From assembly GCF_000702665.1 (NCBI RefSeq), contig NZ_JNJA01000020.1, positions 1-64,000 of the forward strand: DNA of 64,000 nucleotides, read 5' to 3'. The notes beneath the pieces were generated by a model. The model had not been told where the DNA came from and did not search any database. It saw only the letters and a list, made by a program, of their open reading frames with translations. Shown one piece after another: positions 57,756 through 64,000 of this stretch. The number at the start of each line of letters is the position of its first letter. Within the stretch, counting starts at the first letter, position 1. The position numbers and the translations under genes are program-made. This stretch comes from Solidesulfovibrio alcoholivorans DSM 5433. GTDB lineage: Bacteria; Desulfobacterota; Desulfovibrionia; Desulfovibrionales; Desulfovibrionaceae.

Positions 57756-58189
57756 GATGCGTCGTTCTCCGGTGGTATGGCGTGAAACCCGCCGCAGCAC
57801 CGGTGGGCGCTTGCTGGGCGCGCGCCGGGCGAAAGCAGGGTCTCCAGTCGATTGTGCAGGAGGGCGGCGAGCACGGCGGGCACGTCGCCGGCGATCCAGG
57901 GGGCCACGGCCACACCGTGGCGGGCGAAGGGGGCCAGGCAGCAGCAGGTGGCCCCGCCGCATACGAGCAGCGCCACGTCCAGGCGCGACAGCAGCATGGC
58001 CAGCGCCGGCAGCCCCCCCTCGGGCATGGGCCAGGCGGCCTCTTCCACGAGGGCGTTGCCGGCCAGCCGGTACAGGCGCAACAGCGTCGCCGTCTCCAGC
58101 AACGTGGCCAGGCGCTGGCCATGGCAGGCCAGGCAGACGCGCGGCTTGGCGGGGCGGTGCGGTGTTGCGGGAGGGGCGCTCGGCGACAT
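57752..58189 (-). CDS. Diverged NifX/NifB-like protein, first gene of the ORP-like operon
   Basis: A 145-residue protein that resembles the NifX-type fold (RVCLACHGQRLATLLETATL, GGLPALAMLLSRLDVALLVC, APFARHGVAVAPWIAGDVPA) but is diverged. It has unusual cysteines: CLAC at the first strand, CGGATCCCL in the middle and CCGG near the C-terminus (SAHRCCGGFHA). These suggest metal or sulfur binding. A sigma-54 promoter lies 20-36 bp upstream and GAGG precedes the ATG. It overlaps mrp by 4 nt. Confidence 0.75.
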   Translation of the reverse strand: MSPSAPPATPHRPAKPRVCLACHGQRLATLLETATLLRLYRLAGNALVEEAAWPMPEGGLPALAMLLSRLDVALLVCGGATCCCLAPFARHGVAVAPWIAGDVPAVLAALLHNRLETLLSPGARPASAHRCCGGFHAIPPENDAS

Positions 58190-58210
58190 GGTGAACCTCT
58201 GGACTCTCTA

Positions 58211-58225
58211 GGCAGGATTCGTGCC
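58211..58225 (-). promoter_or_regulatory. Sigma-54 promoter of the ORP-like operon
   Basis: On the minus strand GGCACGAATCCTGCC keeps GG and GC 12 bp apart and matches GGCACG at the -24 element; the -12 box CTGCC is near-consensus. The start of transcription would be near 58200, about 11 nt before the first codon. The orp operons of Desulfovibrio vulgaris are known to be sigma-54 dependent, which supports this site. Confidence 0.72.
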
Positions 58226-58302
58226 GAATTTAAAATGTATGGAACTACGGGATGTTGGTTTGAAATGCTCCGGATGGAGCGTGCTGCTTGGGCTAAAAAT
58301 AG

Positions 58303-58366
58303 GCCTTTTGGCCCAGTCTCGGGCGAATTTCAAGCCAGGCTTATGGCGTATTTCGGGCCAAAAGGC
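58303..58366. promoter_or_regulatory. Paired inverted sites upstream of the ORP-like operon (candidate activator sites)
   Basis: GCCTTTTGGCCC (58303-58314) and its exact reverse complement GGGCCAAAAGGC (58355-58366) lie about 80-145 bp upstream of the sigma-54 promoter. Each half-site is itself near-palindromic (GCC-N4-GGC). This distance and symmetry are typical for enhancer-binding proteins of sigma-54 systems. The 58190-58518 interval holds no other gene. Confidence 0.55.
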
Positions 58367-58518
58367 GGGCATCACGCCGTGAGAGGAATTTTGTCCTGAC
58401 AATTGGGCAAGGCAGGACGAATTTTTCGCCCGCTGGTCATTTGCACGGGCTGCGTATAAAGTTCGCACGCCCATGACGGCGCGTTTCGGGCGCGACCGTC
58501 GCGGCGCGGGGGGAGCGC

Positions 58519-58899
58519 ATGACCGAGAAGTCGTTTTTTCGCCGGGTCATCCTGGCTCTGTGGATCGTTTCCGTCGTGGCGACCTGCTGGGTGTCGCTCA
58601 TGCCGCGCCTGGAACTGCCCGTCAATTTCTGGAACGCCGACAAGCTCTACCACGGCCTCGCCTACGCCTGGCTCGGCGCGCTGCCGCTTTGGGCGTTTGC
58701 TACAGGCGACCGCGCCCGGGCGGCGGCGTACCTGATGATTCCCCTGGGGGGGCTCCTCGAGTGGGGCCAGTCCTTCGTGCCCGGGCGCACGGCGAGCATG
58801 GGCGACGCCGTGGCCAACGCCCTGGGCGTCTTCATCGGCATCTGGATCGCCGAACGCTGCCTGTCCTGCTGCCGCAGCTGCCGGGATTTCGAGGAGTAG
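58519..58899 (+). CDS. VanZ-family membrane protein
   Basis: A 126-residue VanZ-like protein with four hydrophobic segments. It contains WNADKLYHGLAYAWLGALPL (the D-K-x-x-H core) and EWGQSFVPGRTASMGDAVAN followed by LGVFIGIW, the conserved RxxSxxDxxAN-like block. A short cytoplasmic tail has CLSCCRSCRDFEE with four cysteines. GGGGGAG precedes the ATG. VanZ relatives give low-level teicoplanin resistance in Gram-positives; their role in this group is unknown. Confidence 0.85.
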   Translation: MTEKSFFRRVILALWIVSVVATCWVSLMPRLELPVNFWNADKLYHGLAYAWLGALPLWAFATGDRARAAAYLMIPLGGLLEWGQSFVPGRTASMGDAVANALGVFIGIWIAERCLSCCRSCRDFEE

Positions 58900-58913
58900 C
58901 CCGGCGGTCTTCC

Positions 58914-61043
58914 TTATTTTTCCGTGGCGCAGAAAACGCCGCTCCAGTCCTCGGGCGGCGCGCTAGCCAGGTTGGCGCGACAGCGGTCGGCCATGAGCGC
59001 AGCGGCCGGGTCTTTCTCTCCGCTCGCGGCGCAGGCTTCGGCAAAGGCCGTTTCCGCTTCCTCCCATCGGCGCGCCAGGTAGGCGTCGAGCCCTTCCTCG
59101 TAGCGGGCGATCGCGGCCAGTCGCGCGGCGTCCACTTGCCCCGCGCGGCCGACCAGTTCGCGTACGACCACGCCTTTCGCCTTGCCCTTGACCGCCACGC
59201 AATCGAGACGCCGCGCGACGAAGCGGTCTCCCGTCCTTTGGTAACAGGATTCGCTGACGAGGATGTGCGTGCCGTAGACCTTGTTGAGCCCCTCCAGGCG
59301 GCTGGCCAGGTTCACGGCGTCGCCGATGATGGTGTAATTCATGCGGTCGGGCGAGCCGATGTTGCCGACGATGACCTCGCCGCTGTGCAGGCCGATGCGC
59401 GTTTCGAAGACGGGTTGCCCCGCGACGGTGAAGCGCGCGCGCAGGGCCTCGAGGCGTTCCCGGCAGTCCAGGGCGGCCTCGCAGGCCTGGATCGCGTGGT
59501 CTTCGCGGGGAAGCGGCGCGCCCCAGAAGGCCATGACGCTGTCGCCGATATATTTGTCCACGGTGCCGTGGCGCTCGAGGATGACATGGCTGACGGCTTC
59601 GAAATACGCGCCGAGGTTTGTCACCAGCGCCTCGGGCGCAAGGGCTTCGGCCAGCCTTGTGAACCCGGCGATATCGGAAAAAAAGGCCGTCACTTCGCGG
59701 CGTTCGCCTTCGAGCATGGCCTCCTTGCGCAGGGCGTGCAACTGAAGCACGAGATCGGCGGGGACGTATTTCTTGAAGGAGCGCAGGGAACTGCGCATGC
59801 CGGCTACGGCCGCGGCGATGTCGTGGACCTCGAGGAGCCGCGAAGTGACCACGGCGTCGGAGGACAGGTCCAGGCGGCCGACCTTGTCCACTTCGCCGGC
59901 CAGGACGGTAAGGGAGCGGGACATGGCCTTGGCCAGCGTCAGTCCGAGCAGCAGCGCGATGCCGGTAAGCCCGGCGATGCCGGCGAAGATGACGCGGCTG
60001 CGCCTGTTGACGCCGGCCAGGATGTCGCTTTCCGGGATGGCGATGCCCACGGCGAACTGGGTGTCGCTGCGGTATGGGAAGCGCAGCATGCGGCAGATGA
60101 TGGTCGCGCCGTCCGCGCCCGCGAACTCGAAGCGGCCAGCGTTTTCCCTGGTGGCGCTGCGAAGCAGAAACAGTTCCACGGCCTTGCGGAGCGTGACGTC
60201 CGGCAGCGCATCCAGGGGGTACAGGGCGTAGGGGTTTTCCGTGTCTGCGGGATTGTGGCGCACGAGTTGGTTGATGTCTTCCTCTCCGTGCATGGGCACG
60301 GCGATGACTTGGTGTTTGTCGTTGAGGATGAACGCCTTGCCGTGTTGGAGGATCTGCAGCGTGCCCAGGAATTGGGAGAGGGTGACGACGTTGATGTCGA
60401 TGGAGGTGACGGCCAGCAACTCATGCTTCGCGTTGTAGATGGGCGCAACGCAGGAATAGACGAACTGCTTGCGCAACCCCGAGACATAAATGTCCGTCCA
60501 GGCCGCCCCTCCCTTGGCGATGGCCGCCTTCCACCAGGGGCGGGTCCGGGCGTCGTAGCCTTTAGCCAGATCCTTGACTGTGTTCTTGAACGCCGGATCG
60601 TCGTTGTAGGCTGGATTCGCGTGCTGCCAGGTCATGCGCACGCCATGTGCGTCGCGCACGTAACAGCGCATGGACACGGAGTCGTCGGGCATGCGTTCGG
60701 CCTTGTACTTGTCGCCGTTCGGCAGGCCGATGTCCACGGAAGTGAAGCCTTCGTTGTCGCGGATGAACGCCGCGGCGGTGCGCATCAGGGCCTGACCGTC
60801 GCGGGTGTCGAGGATGCCGCTGCCGATAAGGAAATCGAGTTCGGCATTGGCTCGTTCCGCGGAATCGAACAATGTGCTGGTTTTGCCGATGATTCCCTTG
60901 GCCACCTCGTCGATCATGTTGTCGGTGAGTTCCATCAGGGAGCGCCGGCTGCCGCCGTAGGAAACCAGAAAGACCGTTAGTGCGGTGAAGACGGTGAGGC
61001 TGGCAATGACTGTGGCCAGGGTGAAACGCAGGGTGATTTTCAT
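58914..61043 (-). CDS. dCache-sensing class III adenylate/guanylate cyclase
   Basis: A 709-residue transmembrane cyclase. A first membrane helix lies at 8-30. A periplasmic dCache-type sensor follows (about 40-335; SVDIGLPNGDKYKAERMPDD, RTRPWWKAAIAKGGAAWTDI, YNAKHELLAVTSIDINVVTL). The second membrane helix lies at about 350-370, then a HAMP-like linker and a class III cyclase domain (about 455-640). Metal-binding Asp residues are in FFSDIAGFT and KYIGDSVMAFWGAP; RIGLHSGEVIVGNIGSPDRM follows. The C-terminus has TPR-like helices. The ribosome site is weak. It should make cAMP or cGMP in response to a periplasmic ligand. Confidence 0.9.
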   Translation of the reverse strand: MKITLRFTLATVIASLTVFTALTVFLVSYGGSRRSLMELTDNMIDEVAKGIIGKTSTLFDSAERANAELDFLIGSGILDTRDGQALMRTAAAFIRDNEGFTSVDIGLPNGDKYKAERMPDDSVSMRCYVRDAHGVRMTWQHANPAYNDDPAFKNTVKDLAKGYDARTRPWWKAAIAKGGAAWTDIYVSGLRKQFVYSCVAPIYNAKHELLAVTSIDINVVTLSQFLGTLQILQHGKAFILNDKHQVIAVPMHGEEDINQLVRHNPADTENPYALYPLDALPDVTLRKAVELFLLRSATRENAGRFEFAGADGATIICRMLRFPYRSDTQFAVGIAIPESDILAGVNRRSRVIFAGIAGLTGIALLLGLTLAKAMSRSLTVLAGEVDKVGRLDLSSDAVVTSRLLEVHDIAAAVAGMRSSLRSFKKYVPADLVLQLHALRKEAMLEGERREVTAFFSDIAGFTRLAEALAPEALVTNLGAYFEAVSHVILERHGTVDKYIGDSVMAFWGAPLPREDHAIQACEAALDCRERLEALRARFTVAGQPVFETRIGLHSGEVIVGNIGSPDRMNYTIIGDAVNLASRLEGLNKVYGTHILVSESCYQRTGDRFVARRLDCVAVKGKAKGVVVRELVGRAGQVDAARLAAIARYEEGLDAYLARRWEEAETAFAEACAASGEKDPAAALMADRCRANLASAPPEDWSGVFCATEK

Positions 61044-61084
61044 GAACGCTGCTTTGTTCTTAACGTTGCGGCGACGAAAAATGG

Positions 61085-61103
61085 AATCGTGATTTTCACG
61101 ATT
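61085..61103. promoter_or_regulatory. Perfect palindrome upstream of the cyclase gene
   Basis: AATCGTGATTTTCACGATT is an exact 8-bp inverted repeat with a 3-nt centre, 42 bp upstream of the cyclase start in an AT-rich segment. It is a candidate operator of a dimeric regulator. Confidence 0.45.
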
Positions 61104-61137
61104 ACATGAAAGATATGAAGTTGTATAGCCATGGATT

Positions 61138-61173
61138 CCGTCCTGCGGCGGCGCTCGCGTCGCCGCAGGACGG
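61138..61173. terminator. 13-bp perfect stem-loop
   Basis: CCGTCCTGCGGCG (61138-61150) pairs exactly with CGCCGCAGGACGG (61161-61173). It lies beyond the stop of the small secreted protein gene and just upstream of the cyclase promoter region, a probable minus-strand terminator without a clear T-run. Confidence 0.6.
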
Positions 61174-61205
61174 CCGGTTTCCCGGCTCGGCGCGCATGTG
61201 CGCGC

Positions 61206-61466
61206 CTACTGCGCCGGCGCGATCCAGTAATAGCCGTAGGCGGGGCGTTCGGGGGGCAGGGGGGCGGGCTCGGCCCGCACAGCAGGGGCGGGCCATTGTT
61301 CGACGATGAGCCGGGGCTCGGCCGGTTCCACGGCGTAGGCCCGGGTTTCCTCACGCACGACCCAGCGTTGGCCATTGGCGTCCGTAAAGGTGTAGTCCGC
61401 CCGGCACAACGCCACCTGACCGATGATCATGGTCAGCACGACGACGGCATAGAGCAGGATACGCAT
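61206..61466 (-). CDS. Small secreted Pro-rich protein
   Basis: An 86-residue protein with a signal peptide (MRILLYAVVVLTMIIGQVAL, cut near CRA-DY). A short mature domain (YTFTDANGQRWVVREETRAY) is followed by a Pro/Ala-rich tail ending in PAYGYYWIAPAQ. AAAGGAG lies 7 nt before ATG 61466. The mature part resembles small envelope proteins of unknown function in Desulfovibrionaceae. It is separated from uspA by 203 bp. Confidence 0.7.
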   Translation of the reverse strand: MRILLYAVVVLTMIIGQVALCRADYTFTDANGQRWVVREETRAYAVEPAEPRLIVEQWPAPAVRAEPAPLPPERPAYGYYWIAPAQ

Positions 61467-61669
61467 GGCGACTCTCCTTTGCACCGCAAGGGCGCGCGAA
61501 AGGGAGAGCAAGGGCCATGCCGTGCGTAAACGCGGGCCTTTTAAAATAATAGAAATGAATTCAAGGTATTGTGCGCGTGTTGCGCAAACGGTCCGGCTTG
61601 GCCGGCTCCGGCAAGCGGGAAAATCTCCGAAATAACGTCAATGTCGTCCGCCGCCGGCAGGCGGCCCGG

Positions 61670-62089
61670 TCAGCGCACCACGACCACGGTGCAGGGCGCG
61701 ATCTGGACCAGCCGGGTGGAGACGCTGCCGAGCAGCAGTTGTTCCACATCGTCCTTGCCCCGGCTGCCGATGTAGATGACATCGGCTTTTTCCTGGCGGG
61801 CGATGCGGGCCACGGTCTCGGCCGGGCGGCCGGGCTCGGCCAGGGTGCGGATGGCCACCCCGCGCTCCTCGGCGAACGCCTCGGCCTCGGCCAGGATTCT
61901 TTTGGGTTCGCGCAGGATGTGGGCGAAGGCCTTTTCGCAGTCCTTGGCGCTGCAATCGAAAAAGGACAGGGCCTCCACGGCCGTGACGGCGAGGATCTCC
62001 GTCTCGCCGCAACGGGAGGCCTCGATGGCCAGTTCCAGGGCGCGCAGGGACATGGGGGAGCCGTCGAGGCAAACGATGCATTTCTTCAT
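61670..62089 (-). CDS. Universal stress protein (UspA family)
   Basis: A 139-residue UspA-fold protein. It starts MKKCIVCLDGSPMSLRALEL. The ATP-binding motif is DVIYIGSRGKDDVEQLLLGS, which fits G-x2-G-x9-G-S/T only loosely (GSRGKDDVEQLLLGSVS), and it ends with QIAPCTVVVVR. ATG 62089 has GGAG 8 nt upstream; a GTG at 62098 overlaps the tunR stop as GTGA. It is thus cotranscribed with tunR and probably tungstate/molybdate-linked in expression. Confidence 0.9.
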   Translation of the reverse strand: MKKCIVCLDGSPMSLRALELAIEASRCGETEILAVTAVEALSFFDCSAKDCEKAFAHILREPKRILAEAEAFAEERGVAIRTLAEPGRPAETVARIARQEKADVIYIGSRGKDDVEQLLLGSVSTRLVQIAPCTVVVVR

Positions 62090-62094
62090 GCGCG

Positions 62095-63171
62095 TCACTC
62101 CACGTGGAGCACCACGGCGAAGGCGTTGAACATGGCCCAGACCTGCCGCCCTTCGGAAAGTTCCAGTTCACGGGCGCTCTGGGTGGTGATGAGCGCGCAA
62201 AGGCGCGTGCCGTCGGAAAGAACCACGATGACTTCAGAGGTCAGTTCGCCGATGCGGGTGAGTTCGACGGTGCCGAGGAAGCGGTTGGTGGTGGTGGCCT
62301 TGGGCAGCTCGTCGCAGGTCTCGAGCACCACCCAGGGGGCCTTGATCTCGGCCGTGACGAAACTGCCCTCGGTCACGCCGAGGTTCTTGAGGCTTTCGTT
62401 GGTGATGACCGAAGACACGGCATGGCCGCCGAGACTTTCCACCACGACCTGTGTCTGGATATCGCCCTTGCGCACCTGGGCGACGCGGCCGAAAAAGGCG
62501 TTTCGGGCGCTGGTGCGGCGCGTTTCGCGCGCGAGCACCTGCCGTTCGACCTTGCGCCGCTGATCCTCGGGCAGATGCAGGAAGGCTGCGGTGAGGTCCG
62601 CCGTGGAATGGCCGAGGATACGCTGGACCACGGGCAGGGGGACGTCGTCGCGCAACAGTTCCACGGCGCGGGAGCGGCGGATGGTGCTCGGATTGACGAG
62701 CTCCTTGGAAAAGCCGCACTCGTCGGCGCGCTCGTAGAATTTGCGGCGCACGTGTCCCTGGTCGAGTTTGAACAGGATGCCGCGCAGGGAGGCGTAGGCC
62801 GGATTGCTGAACACCAAGGCCAGGGCTTCGCCCAGCTCGGCCGGAATCTGCACCTCGCGGCCTTCGCCCTCGCCGTGGCTGTAGGTGACGGCCAGGGTGT
62901 CGAGGTTGATGTCGCGGCGGTCGTCGAGCCCGAGCACCTCGCCCAGGCGCGCCCCGGTGTGGCGCAGCATGAGGTAGATCAGGCGCACCCGGTTGCGCGA
63001 AACGGCTACGTCCGGCCGGCCGGCCCGTTCCGTCCAGGCCTGGAAGGCTTCGGAAAGGCGCGTGAGTTCCAGGGTGTCCAGGAATTTCACATCATCGGGG
63101 ACGCAGAAAATCCGGGCTGCCCGGAACCGCCCGCCGCCGGCCGACGGGCTCGATTGTTTCGCATCGGACAT
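62095..63171 (-). CDS. tunR: TunR-like tungstate-responsive regulator (integrase-fold DNA-binding plus TOBE domains)
   Basis: A 358-residue regulator. The N-terminal 205 residues have a tyrosine-recombinase fold (RHTGARLGEVLGLDD with R75, IRRSRAVELL with R165, LGHSTADLTAAFLHL with H188). The nucleophilic Tyr is replaced by Phe at 197, so it should bind but not recombine DNA. Two TOBE/molybdate-binding-like domains follow (about 222-285 and 295-357; SARNAFFGRVAQVRKGDIQT, TVELTRIGELTSEVIVVLSD). This architecture is that of TunR, the tungstate-dependent repressor described in Desulfovibrio. GGGAG precedes the ATG. Likely targets include tungstate/molybdate transport genes elsewhere. Confidence 0.9.
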   Translation of the reverse strand: MSDAKQSSPSAGGGRFRAARIFCVPDDVKFLDTLELTRLSEAFQAWTERAGRPDVAVSRNRVRLIYLMLRHTGARLGEVLGLDDRRDINLDTLAVTYSHGEGEGREVQIPAELGEALALVFSNPAYASLRGILFKLDQGHVRRKFYERADECGFSKELVNPSTIRRSRAVELLRDDVPLPVVQRILGHSTADLTAAFLHLPEDQRRKVERQVLARETRRTSARNAFFGRVAQVRKGDIQTQVVVESLGGHAVSSVITNESLKNLGVTEGSFVTAEIKAPWVVLETCDELPKATTTNRFLGTVELTRIGELTSEVIVVLSDGTRLCALITTQSARELELSEGRQVWAMFNAFAVVLHVE

Positions 63172-63248
63172 GAGGCACTCCCGTGGGCTTCTTTGCGTGG
63201 GGCAAGTTTCCCGGCCGGCCGGGGAAAGTCAAGAGCTACGGGACATAA

Positions 63249-63270
63249 TCACGCGAATTGCTTTGCGTGA
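63249..63270. promoter_or_regulatory. Inverted repeat upstream of tunR
   Basis: TCACGC (63249-63254) and GCGTGA (63265-63270) are exact inverted repeats. CTTTGCGTG occurs at 63191-63199 and again at 63261-63269 as a direct repeat 70 bp apart. The region lies in the 114 bp between ridA and tunR and may contain the autoregulatory TunR sites. I cannot match it to a published motif. Confidence 0.4.
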
Positions 63271-63285
63271 CCGCTTGTGCGCGGG

Positions 63286-63669
63286 TCAGGGGCGTTTGGC
63301 GACAACTTCCAGTTCCACCAGCACGTCCCGGGGCAGGCGCGCCACTTCGACGCAGGACCGCGCGGGATAGGGCTCGCGAAAAAATTCGGCGTAGACCGCG
63401 TTGATGGTGGCAAATGCGTTCATATCCTTGATGAAGAGGGTGGACTTGACCACATCGTCGAGGGAGAGTCCGGCGGCTTCGAGGATGGCGGCCACGTTTT
63501 TGATGCTTTGGCGGGCTTGTTCGGCCACATCGTCGGAAACGATGGCGCCGGTGGCCGGATCGATGGGGGTCTGGCCGGAGACGAACAGCAGTTCACCGGC
63601 CCATACGCCCAGGGAATAGGGCCCGATGGCCTTGGGCAGGGTCGGGGATGCGACGACGGATTTAGCCAT
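63286..63669 (-). CDS. ridA: RidA-family enamine/imine deaminase
   Basis: A 127-residue RidA/YjgF protein that hydrolyses reactive 2-aminoacrylate and related enamines. It has PKAIGPYSLGVWAGELLFVS and GQTPIDPATGAI. The catalytic Arg is in PARSCVEVARLPRDVLVELE, with the terminal Glu of ELEVVAKRP. AAGGAGG lies 6 nt before the ATG. It is 114 bp upstream of tunR and may or may not be cotranscribed. Confidence 0.95.
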   Translation of the reverse strand: MAKSVVASPTLPKAIGPYSLGVWAGELLFVSGQTPIDPATGAIVSDDVAEQARQSIKNVAAILEAAGLSLDDVVKSTLFIKDMNAFATINAVYAEFFREPYPARSCVEVARLPRDVLVELEVVAKRP

Positions 63670-63772
63670 GTGTGCCTCCTTGGGCGTCCGGTTCGGACGC
63701 CGGCGACGTGAATAAGGCGCCGAGAATGCCTTCGGGACCAGGCAACGTCAACCATTGCGGGACGGAGCGCAT

Positions 63773-63799
63773 AAAAAAGGGGGGGCCGAAGCCCCCCCC
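63773..63799 (-). terminator. Intrinsic terminator of the porin gene
   Basis: On the minus strand GGGGGGGC-TTCG-GCCCCCCC is followed by TTTTTT, 29 nt past the porin stop codon. Confidence 0.93.
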
Positions 63800-63827
63800 T
63801 TGTGCGTCGTGGTCGATCAGGCAGCCT

Positions 63828-64000
63828 TTAGAACTTGTAGGTCAGGCCGAAAGCGACCTTCCAGGAATTGTCGCCGTTGGCGTTGGCCTGGTGGACCAGG
63901 CGATGGCCCCAGACGCTCTCCTGGAAATCGCCGTGCGCCCAGCCGGTCTCGAGGACGGCGGCCAGGTTTTCGTAGATCATGTACTTCGTGTCGAAGTTCA
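63828..64000 (-). CDS. Outer membrane homotrimeric porin, 3' end only
   Basis: The last 57 codons of a porin gene that extends beyond the window. The visible protein ends YMIYENLAAVLETGWAHGDF, QESVWGHRLV and then WKVAFGLTYKF. The C-terminal aromatic Phe after alternating hydrophobic residues is the outer-membrane beta-barrel assembly signal, and the YENLAAVLETGWA segment is characteristic of Desulfovibrio homotrimeric porins. It forms the main diffusion channel of the outer membrane. The start and upstream control are not visible. A strong terminator follows. Confidence 0.9.
   Translation of the reverse strand, partial: NFDTKYMIYENLAAVLETGWAHGDFQESVWGHRLVHQANANGDNSWKVAFGLTYKF

Noticed and set aside
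58519..58899. VanZ-like gene as a glycopeptide-resistance determinant
   Set aside because: No vanHAX or regulatory genes are present, and Gram-negative VanZ relatives are common with unrelated neighbours.
62095..63171. Phage integrase marking a mobile element
   Set aside because: The catalytic Tyr is replaced by Phe, TOBE domains are fused at the C-terminus, and no attachment repeats or phage genes are near. It is a TunR-type regulator.
1..64000. CRISPR arrays, tRNA or rRNA genes, insertion sequences
   Set aside because: No regularly spaced direct repeats, no tRNA-like cloverleaf ending in CCA, no rRNA signature blocks and no transposase frame were found by reading.

Overview
The window is GC-rich and typical of a sulfate-reducing Desulfovibrionaceae genome (Desulfovibrio/Solidesulfovibrio-like). 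This placement is inferred from gene content: a TunR-type tungstate regulator, an orange-protein (ORP)-like operon with two ferredoxin-containing MinD ATPases, flavoredoxin-like flavin reductases, a porin ending in the family's C-terminal signature, FeoAB, and many two-component and cyclic-nucleotide proteins. It looks chromosomal. I see no tRNA, rRNA, CRISPR array, transposase or phage module.

Layout. 0-11 kb: a FIST/SpoIIE-type phosphatase, an SDR reductase, a DsrE-like protein, then a tightly coupled redox operon (nitroreductase, three paralogous flavin reductases, an iron-sulfur flavoprotein) divergent from an HxlR regulator. A Spy/ZraP-like periplasmic protein with a sigma-54 promoter follows, then an FMN riboswitch with ribB and a diguanylate cyclase. 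11-17.4 kb: AraC regulator with a divergent bile-acid-symporter-like transporter, a LysM protein, a TPR lipoprotein, a sensor kinase and an FUSC-type membrane protein. 17.5-30 kb: a MoxR/Bat cluster in unusual order (DUF58, DUF4381, BatA, BatB-BatC fusion, BatD, a TPR/SH3-like protein, a PilZ protein, MoxR), then an HDOD protein and a PAS histidine kinase. 30-45 kb: DUF1269 protein, Old-Yellow-Enzyme homologue, greA, a deoxyribosyltransferase-like protein, Fur-controlled feoAB, a STAS-like protein, a large SWIM/SNF2 helicase, a peptide-binding lipoprotein and bifunctional rel. 45-50.7 kb: an Ala/Thr/Ser-rich protein with a sigma-54 promoter, a DksA-like protein, a histidine kinase, an internally repeated protein of unknown function and a Tim44-like protein.

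50.7-58.2 kb, minus strand, is the most interesting block: an eleven-gene run that starts at a sigma-54 promoter. It encodes Mrp, NifU-like, three NifX/ORP-like and two MinD-ferredoxin proteins. It continues into an FmdB-type zinc ribbon, a degenerate receiver, a metallo-beta-lactamase-fold hydrolase and an MBL-double-rhodanese protein. I infer an extended ORP (Mo/Cu/Fe-S) maturation operon with its own sulfur-handling enzymes. 58.5-64 kb: VanZ-like protein, dCache adenylate/guanylate cyclase, a small secreted protein, UspA, tunR, ridA and the 3' end of a porin gene.

Two themes cut across the window. First, a family of GC-rich palindromes of about 50-60 bp lies directly after stop codons, always in the same orientation relative to the gene it follows. 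Two copies are built into long (about 290-345 bp) MITE-like elements at 1-344 and 10608-10895. Second, three separate sigma-54 promoter matches precede the ZraP-like gene, the Ala/Thr/Ser-rich gene and the ORP-like operon.
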